Positions 1 through 8,586 of a DNA stretch of 60,050 nt are shown here, piece by piece (the first letter of the stretch is position 1; every line of letters starts with the position of its first letter). The position numbers and the translations under genes are program-made. This DNA is from Stentor coeruleus. Taxonomy: Eukaryota > Ciliophora > Heterotrichea > Heterotrichida > Stentoridae. Where the stretch lies: NCBI GenBank assembly GCA_001970955.1, contig MPUH01000371.1:1-60050 (forward strand), read 5' to 3'. The notes beneath the pieces are model-generated. The model was not told the origin of the DNA. It saw nothing but the letters and a program-made list of their open reading frames with translations, and did not search any database.

Positions 1-105
1 CATCAAAATGTAATAAATGAGATAATGACTTATTACAATATCCGAAAAGAGCACAGGATAACAAAAATGACTCCATTCACCCTTTTCAAAATACTGACAA
101 AGAAA

Positions 106-178
106 TAATAAAAAAAGTTTTAAAAAGAATACAAAAAAAGANTAATAAAAAAAGTTTTAAAAAGAATACAAAAAAAGA
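106..178. repeat. Exact 36-bp duplication around an N (likely assembly join)
   Basis: Positions 106-141 and 143-178 are identical over 36 bases and are separated only by the N at 142. A second N in the window (19770) has the same arrangement, so I read this as an unmerged contig overlap and not a biological tandem repeat. Confidence 0.8.
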
Positions 179-693
179 AAAGAAACTGTCAAAGTGATAT
201 CTATCCAAAAATATTCTAATAGCAAATATGGTTGTCAACAAAGTAATAGACTGCTATTCCAAAAAACAAATCAGAAATAGCTGGCATAGGAAAATTTGAA
301 AATGTTGTGAAGGTGGATTTATAATTATCAAAATAAGCAAATGGGGGAAAAAATAAAAATCTAAGAAGCAATTAATATTGAAGTTGAAAGCCTGCAAAGG
401 CATAAAAAAAAGACTATGCTCCCTTGATAAATAAATAAGAGATTAAGTTTTAAATAATTTAATGAGAATAAACAACTCGCTTCATAGTGAGTAGAATAAG
501 GAAATTTTACTAGTCTAAAATAACTAAGAAATAAAATCAATAATAACAATAAACTTAAAATATATAACCTATTAAAGACTCTATATAATTCTTATATAAT
601 ATTGCCTAATCTTTATAACACTATTTATAATATTGATATAGTATTCAGATACCCTCTACAATATATAAATTTCACATACACTACCTTTTGGCT

Positions 694-772
694 GGAGAGA
701 CGAAGACTCCTTTATCTATGCACTAGGAACTTGTGCACAGGATTTCGTTTTTCTGAGAGTTGCCAAACTCTC
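694..772 (+). ncRNA. Candidate small structured RNA with three hairpins
   Basis: Three hairpins follow one another: GGAG (694-697) with CTCC (707-710); TGCAC (719-723) with GTGCA (733-737); and a perfect 7-bp stem GAGAGTT (755-761) with AACTCTC (766-772) closing a 4-nt loop. A U-rich single strand lies between hairpins two and three. Hairpin, hairpin, U-rich strand, hairpin is an arrangement seen in spliceosomal snRNAs, but no clear Sm site or U1/U2/U4/U5 signature is present. It could equally be 5' leader of the gene at 856. The strand is assumed from that neighbour. Confidence 0.25.
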
Positions 773-855
773 CAAGAAACATCAATTAAAGTACAAAACT
801 TTTATATAATAATCAAAATAATCCAAAACTCTCTCATATAATAATCAAAACGGAT

Positions 856-1572
856 ATGAAAATGATATATCCCCTTTTGTTAGCGCTAGCTCTAGCTCAG
901 GTCGGTCCTGAGTGCACCTGCGATCACGCCTTACTCGGCAACAAAGTCTGCAACCCCGAATGCGACAGCCCTGAATGTGACTGGGACGGTAAAGACTGCG
1001 AAAATTCTCACTGTTTCTGTGACGAGTCCATTCTGGGAGATGGAGTTTGCAACTGGGAATGTGTTCATGTAGCTTGTGGATGGGATGGTGGAGACTGCTG
1101 TGAGAACTGGATGCTCTATGATGGATATTGTGACTCAGCTTGTTATGTAGAGAAGTTCAACTATGACAATGGAGATTGTGCTTATGCTTTAGGTCAATGT
1201 AAATGCCCCAATTCAGAAATTGGTAACCATAAATGCAATTTCCATTGCTCAGACCATCCTGAATGCCGAAATGAGATGGGAGACTGTTGCTTTAAGTTTG
1301 AAATAGGTGATGGGCATTGCGAAGAGTACTGCTATACAGTTAATAGTGACTGGGATGGAGGTGATTGCTTTGTAAACCCCCCTGTGAATTGTCCTTGTTG
1401 GGAACTTGGGATATTAGGAGATGGAGTTTGCAACCCTGAATGTGATAATGAACTTTGTGTTCATGATTTTGGAGATTGTTGCCAGCCACAAATGCTTGGA
1501 AATGGAGTTTGTGATGAGTCTTGCAATACTCAGCCACTGAATTTTGATGGGCTTGACTGCGTTACCCATTAA
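856..1572 (+). CDS. Secreted protein made of seven Lin-12/Notch repeat (LNR) modules
   Basis: A 238-residue protein with a hydrophobic signal peptide (about residues 1-17) followed almost entirely by cysteine-rich LNR modules near residues 20-48, 53-81, 82-108, 115-144, 145-171, 179-208 and 209-235. Each keeps the LNR pattern, a GD/NG-x-C turn followed by a D-x-D/N-G-x-D-C end (for example CDWDGKDC and CGWDGGDC). LNR modules bind calcium and are stabilised by disulfides. In Notch they guard a cleavage site, and in pappalysins they help substrate recognition. No protease, EGF, transmembrane or GPI segment is visible, so this is a free-standing LNR string likely to be secreted or in the cell surface coat. 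Whether the first or third codon (both ATG) starts it cannot be decided. The family assignment is firm; the role is unknown. Confidence 0.88.
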   Translation: MKMIYPLLLALALAQVGPECTCDHALLGNKVCNPECDSPECDWDGKDCENSHCFCDESILGDGVCNWECVHVACGWDGGDCCENWMLYDGYCDSACYVEKFNYDNGDCAYALGQCKCPNSEIGNHKCNFHCSDHPECRNEMGDCCFKFEIGDGHCEEYCYTVNSDWDGGDCFVNPPVNCPCWELGILGDGVCNPECDNELCVHDFGDCCQPQMLGNGVCDESCNTQPLNFDGLDCVTH

Positions 1573-2607
1573 GAAGTAGTTAATTTACCTATTTTTAAAG
1601 TTTAGAGTATATTTAGAATTCAACAAAGTTATCGAGTTCCGTTTTTTACTATAGTATATTCAATAAAAACCTGAAGTTTCTATAAGGAGATCTAGATATG
1701 TTGTAGATTAAAGCGCATTAGATGCCAATGAGCTTAATGAACATTTTTTAATTGAAATGCTTTTATCATCGGATGTTACAGCTATTGAAAAGCCGATATT
1801 TGCCTTGGCTTTATATTTTTATTGTGAAATATTAACTTTTGACGTATTTCAAAATCATTGGAAATATTATTTATATAATGATTTATTTATAAAAAGCATA
1901 ATTTACTTAGATATATGCATCTAAGCATATATTTATAACTAGTTTTGTTCCTGCATAGTTTCGACTTCTATTCTTAAAATTGAGCCCCAACTTTTTACTA
2001 TGCTTTTATTAGCTAAATGAGAAGCAAATCAACTTAAATCAGATTATAATTTCTATAGGTATCTTAATACAATTTCAATTGGCCCATTTTAGTAATAACT
2101 AAGTAAGATCTAAAATATTTTTTTTAGTCTACTAGAAAGCATAATTTCTCAAGAACTAAGATATTCCTCTTCCTTTAAAATACTTCAAAGATTTTTATCA
2201 TAGAATTAGAGACGATATTACTTGAAATTAAGGTAAAGTTACCTTAAATACGATTGTATCTTTGATTTGGGCATAAAAGTGCCTACCTATTTTTCTATGC
2301 TTAAACTTTATATGAAATACACATTTATTTATCAGGCTTTTAAATTATTGGTTTCTCAATACTATTCGTTTTGTATTTTGTGGAGTGGTTTTCTAATATA
2401 TATATGTTCCAATCTTATTCTTTCATTATACGATGTATCCTAAAAAATAGTATATAAAAATGTTAACTGTAGATTTTATTTTAAAACTCATACTATTAGA
2501 TTATATTTATTCATATCCCCCACTACGGTCAAAAAATAATATTAAAACTATGCATAAATGCCTGTTATCAATCTTTAAAATTCAAAAAATAAAGATAAAA
2601 CTAGCAA
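1573..2607. other. Intergenic, with a decayed frame and a short palindrome
   Basis: About 1 kb between the LNR gene and the convergent UBE2H gene. It contains a coding-like but stop-interrupted frame (1712-2092) and a 9-bp inverted repeat (2228-2247), TTAAGGTAA and TTACCTTAA separated by two bases. I see no intact gene. Confidence 0.5.
1712..2092 (+). pseudogene. Possible decayed coding frame
   Basis: One frame runs stop-free for 70 codons (1712-1921) without an early ATG. After TAA and TAG it continues in the same frame with coding-like sequence (about 1940-2089) broken by one TGA. The implied peptide has ordinary protein composition but I do not recognise a family. No 15-nt GT..AG segment removes the stops. 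The frame continuity favours an old gene remnant; chance openness is the alternative. Confidence 0.25.
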
Positions 2608-3129
2608 TTATAGCAAGTCTTGATCAAGATCAGATGTCTCTGACATTTCGCTCACATCATCATCACTCATATTGCTCTCTGACTCCTCATACAACAAACT
2701 GTATTTCGCGACCAATTCTTTGACTTTTTTCTGATACTGCGTAGGGTTATTAATCATAAGGTTCGCTGCATACCCGTTCAAAGGATGATGAGGGTTAGGA
2801 TACATGAGCAATTGCGGAAGGAAAACTTCAAAAATGTTTTTAAGATCAAACATAGGACTCCAAGTTTCATTTAAAACATCTAAGCAAATACTTCCTGATG
2901 CCTCATCCACATTCGGGTGAAAAACTCGAGTTTCAAATCCTACTGAAGGGCTTTTATATGGATAATTTTCAGGAATTTCGATATGAACTTTAAAAAGACC
3001 CCCTTCATATAAGGAGCCTCTTGGCCCAGCGAATTCTACAGTTAAATCACTCATTTTGTCATAGTTTAGAGTCACTTTGTAGACCATCATGAGTTTTACG
3101 ACATCGTTATCACGTCTTCTGTTGTTCAT
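2608..3129 (-). CDS. UBE2H: Ubiquitin-conjugating enzyme E2 H
   Basis: A 173-residue E2. The UBC fold is recognisable from the start: the PYEGG-like strand (YEGGLFKV), the P-rich turn (NYPYKSPS), the HPN motif at 71-73 and the catalytic cysteine C82 in SGSICLDV. Start, spacing and the segment FLPQLLMYPNPHHPLNG match the UBE2H/yeast Ubc8 subfamily, including the tail beyond the core that ends in serine and acidic residues (SMSDDDVSEMSETSDLDQ type). Orthologs act with the CTLH/GID E3 ligase, for example in regulated turnover of gluconeogenic enzymes; that role here is inferred from family. Length is normal. It is convergent with the LNR gene, with a 365-bp 5' flank. Confidence 0.93.
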   Translation of the reverse strand: MNNRRRDNDVVKLMMVYKVTLNYDKMSDLTVEFAGPRGSLYEGGLFKVHIEIPENYPYKSPSVGFETRVFHPNVDEASGSICLDVLNETWSPMFDLKNIFEVFLPQLLMYPNPHHPLNGYAANLMINNPTQYQKKVKELVAKYSLLYEESESNMSDDDVSEMSETSDLDQDLL

Positions 3130-3494
3130 TTTATATTTTTATTAAAATATGTCATATTACTGTGAAATATTATAATTACGCGGTGAATATTCGACTTGCA
3201 ATTTTTTTTAATAAGCTTAGTAAAGCTCAAAAAGTTTATTTTACTACTGAATTCTATGCTATTATTTTAAAAACACCAAATTTTGATAATAATTGAACGT
3301 ATTGGTTTAATTGATGATATTATAGCTATTTGAATTTATAGTAAAGTATTTATCAAAGGAATATCGATTAATTTATTAAAATAAATGCTTGACTAGATAT
3401 TTGAATGCCCATGATAAATAATCACTATTTATTTACAATAAACAAACATATTATAACTTAAAAATCCTCAGAAATTAATCCTATGTTGACATTA
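3130..3494. other. Intergenic, presumed UBE2H 5' flank
   Basis: AT-rich sequence between the UBE2H start and the end of the TTLL gene on the same strand. No motif stands out. Confidence 0.5.
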
Positions 3495-5636
3495 TTAATC
3501 AATATCAGGAAACTCATCTTCTTTATCCGATATTTCTTCATCATCAAGTAGCAAAGCTTTCTGTTCTCCGATATCTTCTAACAGCTTCCTTCCGTCAACT
3601 TCTTGATGGAAAATAAGTTCAAACTTGTTTTCAATAAATGACTCAAAGTTATGTTTTCCTAAAGGAGGTGGGAAAAGTGGGTCAACAGCAATCCTCAAAG
3701 CATTTTCGACCATAGCAGGTATAAGTGCAGTAAGATATCCTGAAGATAATTCTAAGCAAGGATTAGTATTAACCTCAATAAGCCAAGGTTTTAGATTTGA
3801 ATCCAACATAAAATCATACCCAAAAATCTCCATGCAATTCAAACGTCTTTTAGGGTCAATTTTCAAATACACCGATTGGATTGTATCTTTAATCAATCCT
3901 TTTATAATTGGAACAGTATCTCTAACAAAACTGACTTTTTTCTCACTGCAATGAAAATCTAAATATCTTTGGAAATCTTTATATGAAAGTTTATTTCCAT
4001 CTTCAAATTTCCCATATTCTTCTGAATATTTTTGGATTGCATCATTTGTCAAATGGATTAAAGAATTTGATATATCTTTTGTGCTATATTCAATTGATGT
4101 TGTTCTTAGATATCCATCAAAATATGAGTAACCTTGGATTATTCCATTGATTGAGGTTATCATAGAATAGCATCGTATATCAAATTTCCGTTTATGTATG
4201 AGAAAAGGTTTTTCTATGTATTTTTGTATTATATAAGTTCTTGGCTTTGAAGATAAATGATCGATTTTTTCACTTATTAGGGCTTTTATTTGTTCTAAGG
4301 TGCTTGCTAAGCTGATTCCTTGGCCTCTGTTGCTATTTTCTCCAGGCTTGATTATCCAGAGATTTTGAAGCCGAGTTTTCGCCTTTTCATTTTCTATGCT
4401 TTTGAACTCCGATTCGAAGTGGGCGAGCTCTAAGTCATTGTGCCCGTTTTTTATGTGAAATGTTAGTGGGACATAATCAAAAACATTTTTGTTTAGGGCA
4501 GCGTAGTAGTTTTTTAAACTCTTAAATAGACCTTTTTTGTTTGCAAGATGCTGATTGAATTCGATTTTGTTGTAAATTATTAAGTTGGATGAATCTAGTT
4601 CTTCTGATTCTAGAAGGGTATAAGATGAAGAGTTTCGAATGTATTGGAATCCAAGATCATCTATGTCCACAGTTCTAAATATGTTTTTTTCTGTGGCTAT
4701 ACTTACTGGAGATATTAGCAGCATGCTGAATGTATCAATTTTTTCGATTTGTTTATTATTGAATAATTTAAGTTTTTGCAAGTACTCCTTATTCTTCCAT
4801 TGTGTCCACGAAAAATTCGCTTCATCAATGTTGTCAGTTTCCACCCACCACGACCTACTAGCAAAACACTTGGCAATCAACCTAGAATTATTCCCTTTCC
4901 CAATATAAAACTTATACCCGGCCTTAGCCGGTACCAAAGGTTCAATCCCATAGCTTTTATTGATTATTTTTCTCCACATCTTATCAAGTTCAGGTCGTAC
5001 TTTTTTGACCCACTGAATATTTCTTATAGCCTCTTTAAAAACCATTTTAGGAAGAGGCTTAGCTGATTTTATTATAGGTGGTGTATATGCTGGTACCCTA
5101 GGAGTCATATATTCTCTTTTAAAAGAGCTTGTCCGTTTTGGGGTTATTTGAGGAGACTCAGGTTTTTCAGGTTTTTTAATTTTTTTCATATGGAGTTTAT
5201 CACCTACACTGCTTGCTTTAACTCTTTGTCTTTGAATTGTATTCAAACTGTCAACTTTTTCTAGCAATCTTGGCTTGGGTAGTCTGTAACGAAGTGGGGC
5301 AGTTGAAATGTTCACTGATGGGCCGATTTTTGGTGGGGAGAATTCGATTTTTTTCACAGTTAAAGACTCACGCAAAGAGTGAATGAGGTTACTTTGGTAT
5401 AACCCTGGCTCCATTGAAAGTAAAAGTGGGTAGATTAGGATATGGTTGATTTTCGAATATCTATGAACTTTACCACTATCTGTAACATCAGCAGACTTGT
5501 TGTGTAGTTTTTTTGAGGTTCTTGTAAGCAATAGTGGGGAAGATGAGTCTAGCTTTGTCTTTTTTATCTTACGATACATCATTTTATTAAAGGCTCTAGT
5601 AAAGTTATAACTATATTCTCGAATCGAATTTTTCAC
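3495..5636 (-). CDS. Tubulin tyrosine ligase-like (TTLL) ligase
   Basis: A 713-residue protein with an ATP-grasp TTL domain in about residues 290-660. Visible hallmarks are the nucleotide-binding segment KPGENSNRGQGI (430-441), KFDIRCY (484-490), the H-LTNDAIQK segment (528-536) and the C-terminal catalytic strand GYDFMLD...WLIEVNTNP (606-626), where E621 and N623 are the expected metal ligands. TTLL enzymes add glutamate, glycine or tyrosine to tubulin tails and are abundant in ciliates, which use them on ciliary and cortical microtubules. The sequence alone does not tell me whether this is a glutamylase or a glycylase. The N-terminal 200 residues are basic, low in conservation and proline-rich; the real start could be Met19/20 or Met75. 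The tail (690-713) is very acidic. Confidence 0.88.
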   Translation of the reverse strand: MKNSIREYSYNFTRAFNKMMYRKIKKTKLDSSSPLLLTRTSKKLHNKSADVTDSGKVHRYSKINHILIYPLLLSMEPGLYQSNLIHSLRESLTVKKIEFSPPKIGPSVNISTAPLRYRLPKPRLLEKVDSLNTIQRQRVKASSVGDKLHMKKIKKPEKPESPQITPKRTSSFKREYMTPRVPAYTPPIIKSAKPLPKMVFKEAIRNIQWVKKVRPELDKMWRKIINKSYGIEPLVPAKAGYKFYIGKGNNSRLIAKCFASRSWWVETDNIDEANFSWTQWKNKEYLQKLKLFNNKQIEKIDTFSMLLISPVSIATEKNIFRTVDIDDLGFQYIRNSSSYTLLESEELDSSNLIIYNKIEFNQHLANKKGLFKSLKNYYAALNKNVFDYVPLTFHIKNGHNDLELAHFESEFKSIENEKAKTRLQNLWIIKPGENSNRGQGISLASTLEQIKALISEKIDHLSSKPRTYIIQKYIEKPFLIHKRKFDIRCYSMITSINGIIQGYSYFDGYLRTTSIEYSTKDISNSLIHLTNDAIQKYSEEYGKFEDGNKLSYKDFQRYLDFHCSEKKVSFVRDTVPIIKGLIKDTIQSVYLKIDPKRRLNCMEIFGYDFMLDSNLKPWLIEVNTNPCLELSSGYLTALIPAMVENALRIAVDPLFPPPLGKHNFESFIENKFELIFHQEVDGRKLLEDIGEQKALLLDDEEISDKEDEFPDID

Positions 5637-6364
5637 AATGAAATAGCTTGATTAAATGATAGTTCTTTATATAGAATTTAATGAGAGGTAGCCTTTTGTA
5701 TCGCCTTAGCGTAAAATTATTTTTTGCAGTAGATATGATTGATGCTTATGCTAGCAAATTTATATTGACTTTTTTTACTTAGAATATCAATTATTATTAA
5801 CGCTCAGAGATTAATTATATTTTATAATTTGATGTGCAATAATTTTTTATAAGATATAATTGTATGAATTGAGCCCAATACTAGCGTAGAAAAACTTGTT
5901 TAGCATTTTTTTACAAGAGATTATCCCAAATAAAGAAAAAAAAACTATACAGACTAAAATAATGAAAGAATGAGGTAAATAAACTGATTTTTTTTAAACA
6001 ACAATATCAAATTTATAACAAATTAATGCACACTGAATAAAAAAGAAATCAATAATCCAATTCAATATTCATATCATGCTGAGATAAAATAGCATAATCA
6101 CCAGATTTTATATCTAAAGCATAACCATATTATTTCTTTAACTACAGCTGATCATCAACTTTCCCTTATTTTAATAAAAACCTCAATTCCCAGCATATTT
6201 TACCACAGTCCTAAACTCAGAAATTTTAAAATAAACTATAAAATTATGTTAAAATTTTCTTATAAAATCACCTTTTGTATATATAAACTAGTTCCTTAAA
6301 AGTAATCCAAGAGTAAAGGGATCATTTGGCCACTACAAAAATTATGTACCAATGGCTCTGATAA
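5637..6364. other. Divergent intergenic region between TTLL and uL23
   Basis: A 728-bp AT-rich region between two divergently transcribed genes. The right side carries a TATA-like stretch listed separately. Nothing else is recognised. Confidence 0.5.
6278..6287 (+). promoter_or_regulatory. TATA-like box upstream of uL23
   Basis: TATATATAAA lies 77 bases before the uL23 start codon, a plausible core-promoter position for a highly expressed gene with a short leader. The background is very AT-rich, so chance occurrence is quite possible. Confidence 0.3.
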
Positions 6365-6796
6365 ATGGCAGCTAAAGCAAAACCAGATGCTAAGAAAACA
6401 GGAAAAGTTCTTAAAAAAGGACTTCACCAGAGAAAGCACAAGAAATGGACCACTGTGCGTTTTCGCAGACCAGAAACCAAAGTTTTGCCTAGAAAGCCCA
6501 AATACGCTCGTTTAAGTGTTGCAGGGAAAACCCGTCTGGACAAATTCTCAACTTTTCTTCAGCCTTTAGCCACTGAAAAGGCTTTAAAGATCATTGAGAC
6601 TTTCAACACCCTGGTTTTCTTGGTAGACCCTAAATCAAACAAAAAACAGATCAAAGAATTCGCAGAGAAACTTTACAATATAAAAGTGACTAAAGTGAAC
6701 ACTCTGATCAGACCAGATGGAAAAAAGAAGGCGTTTATCAAAATTTCTCCTGAGTATGAAGGCGTTGATATTGCCAATAAGATTGGAATAATTTAG
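6365..6796 (+). CDS. RPL23A: 60S ribosomal protein uL23 (L23A)
   Basis: A 143-residue protein with the basic eukaryotic extension (residues 1-55, including KWTTVRFRRPET) followed by the uL23 fold: LDKFSTFLQPLATEKAL, NTLVFLVDPKSNKKQIKEF, VTKVNTLIRPDGKKKAF. uL23 sits at the exit of the ribosomal tunnel and binds 25-28S rRNA and the signal recognition particle. Length and ends match eukaryotic L23A. An ATG 13 bases upstream (6352) is in another frame and runs into it; the chosen ATG gives the canonical start. Codon use has more GC than the neighbours, as expected for high expression. No intron is needed. Confidence 0.96.
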   Translation: MAAKAKPDAKKTGKVLKKGLHQRKHKKWTTVRFRRPETKVLPRKPKYARLSVAGKTRLDKFSTFLQPLATEKALKIIETFNTLVFLVDPKSNKKQIKEFAEKLYNIKVTKVNTLIRPDGKKKAFIKISPEYEGVDIANKIGII

Positions 6797-7525
6797 ATAA
6801 GCTTATCTTACTTTTTTGGATTGGTATTGATTTAACCATTATTTAGGGATATTTTTATGTAAAAAGTGTTGCTTATGAATGTGATAGATATTTAATTGAT
6901 GAGCTTTTGCAATAATATGTTTTCTCACTTGGGGTCGTTAGGCTAAGGTGAGCATAATATGAATATAGATGGAATTTTGATTGAATAAATGAAATTTTTA
7001 AGGTTATGCTAAGATGAGCATAGTATGAATATAGATAGCTTTTTTGATTGAATAAATACAGTTTTTAAAGTTATGATAAGATGAGTAATATAGATGGACC
7101 TTTTGATTGAATAAATGTAGTCTTAAGGTCATTATTTGAAATATAAATGCTATATGTATGAAAAAATTTAGATAGCAATGTATTATTGATGAATTTTTGT
7201 ATATTTTAAGTTTAGATTCATTATAATATACTATTAGAGATATTTTGGTGTAAAGTTTTGTTTATTGATAAATATATAAGTATACTTATAAATTACAATG
7301 CTATTTTATGTTGCAAGTTGCTATCAAATTTCCTAAGTTTAGCTGCATTTATTACTTAATTAAAGGATATTCAGATTTGCACCACACAATCACTTTGCAG
7401 AATATTCTATATAATATTAATACATCAGTACTAATCTTCAAATTAAACACAAATATCATATCATTAAAAATTATATCCTAAAACCCTCAAAAAACCTTTA
7501 AAGCAATTACAATTAAGTTCAATAA
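6797..7525. other. Intergenic with a three-copy tandem repeat
   Basis: Convergent region between uL23 and the RING gene. Apart from the 6937-7127 repeat it is plain AT-rich sequence. Confidence 0.6.
6937..7127. repeat. Imperfect tandem repeat, three units of 58-67 bp
   Basis: Units at 6937-7002, 7003-7069 and 7070-7127. Each starts GTTAxGxTAAGxTGAG, goes through an AATATAGAT core and a TTTTGATTGAATAAAT block, and ends in a T-rich stretch before AAG. The third unit has lost about 8 bases. It lies downstream of uL23, so it could affect 3'-end formation, but no function is shown. Confidence 0.8.
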
Positions 7526-8356
7526 TTAATTCTTATTTCCTATATTAATATCAGTCATATTCAACACCTCATCAAAACTTAGCCTACTCCCTATCAACCT
7601 AGAATTCACCCCAACTCTTTTCCCAGGAAGACTCGGTAAGCGGAAAGCCCTACTCACAAAATTTTTCTCATTACTTTCATTATCCTGAAGTGCTAAAATC
7701 TTTTTAGGACTCTCGTCATCTTGCATAAAAGATCCATTAAAATTTTTTTTTGATTTCAAACTTTCTTTAAAATTCTCAGTAATATTCTCTTCATTCCTTA
7801 TCTCAATCATCTCATCAACATTATCTAATCCATATTTCCTAATAATTTCCAAAAGCCTGCTTATTTTTATCTTAGATTCATCAACTTGCATTTCTAATTT
7901 TACAATAATGCTATTATGGATCTTGCATTTATTATCTTGCTTAGATACACTTTCAAGTTTACGGATTTTTTCATAGAGTTTTTCGTTTTCAGCTTTCTTT
8001 TTGGTGAGGCTATTTTCGGCTATTCTAAGTTTGGAATCTGATATTTCAAGATAATTTTTGAGACTTTTGATTTGCTGTTTGAAGTCTTCATTTTGAGATA
8101 AAAGGCTTTCAAAATTCTTAGATTCAGCTTTTATGTTGAGAAACTCAGCGATGAGATTGCTTAAGGAGTAGTTTTTAGTTAGCTTGTTAACTGATTTCAT
8201 TGGAAAAGTCTTTCTACATATTGGACAGCTGATGATATCATTTTGTATTGATTTGACTATACATGATTTGCATATTGTGTGGCCACAATAGAAGATCCTT
8301 GGGTCTTTAAAAACTTCAAAACATATAGGGCATTCAATAACAGCTTTGTCAGACAT
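7526..8356 (-). CDS. RING-finger/coiled-coil protein, probable E3 ligase
   Basis: 276 residues. A classic C3HC4 RING occupies residues 9-47, with ligands C9, C12, C24, H26, C29, C32, C44 and C47. It is followed by a long helical region (about 75-185) rich in heptad-like Leu, Lys and Glu that should form a coiled coil. The order RING then coiled coil resembles TRIM or RNF proteins, but no B-box is visible between them. RINGs of this type recruit E2 enzymes; substrate and partner are unknown. The tail (230-276) is basic. UBE2H nearby is probably coincidental, since E2-E3 pairs are not normally clustered. Confidence 0.82.
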   Translation of the reverse strand: MSDKAVIECPICFEVFKDPRIFYCGHTICKSCIVKSIQNDIISCPICRKTFPMKSVNKLTKNYSLSNLIAEFLNIKAESKNFESLLSQNEDFKQQIKSLKNYLEISDSKLRIAENSLTKKKAENEKLYEKIRKLESVSKQDNKCKIHNSIIVKLEMQVDESKIKISRLLEIIRKYGLDNVDEMIEIRNEENITENFKESLKSKKNFNGSFMQDDESPKKILALQDNESNEKNFVSRAFRLPSLPGKRVGVNSRLIGSRLSFDEVLNMTDINIGNKN

Positions 8357-8586
8357 ATGTTCATAAAATATTAATTTTTTTTTAATTATATGTTGGGCTC
8401 GTTACTTATATTAAAAGATTTATTGAACTGTGATTCTACTAAAGAAAATTTTTAGAACTTTATGCTCATATTATTTTAACCTCTTTTTAAAAAATTATTA
8501 ACACAATATATATAATTGTCTCTAACCTTCTCTATATACTTATTTTCTTTCACATTCTGTTATTTTACCTAATTAATCCTTCTAAG

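Larger units (their letters stand above)
1..855. other. Gene-free left edge
   Basis: AT-rich sequence with no convincing protein frame. It holds an assembly join around the N at 142 and, from about 680 to 775, a GC-richer patch with three consecutive hairpins, listed separately. The rest shows nothing recognisable. Confidence 0.6.

Noticed and set aside
681..772. U1 or U2 snRNA identification
   Set aside because: Only short resemblances (a GACGAAG loop, CCTTTTGGCT); no 5'-splice-site-pairing end, branch-pairing GUAGUA or Sm consensus.
602..841. 79-codon plus-strand frame
   Set aside because: Starts at TTG, has no protein-like composition and overlaps the hairpin patch.
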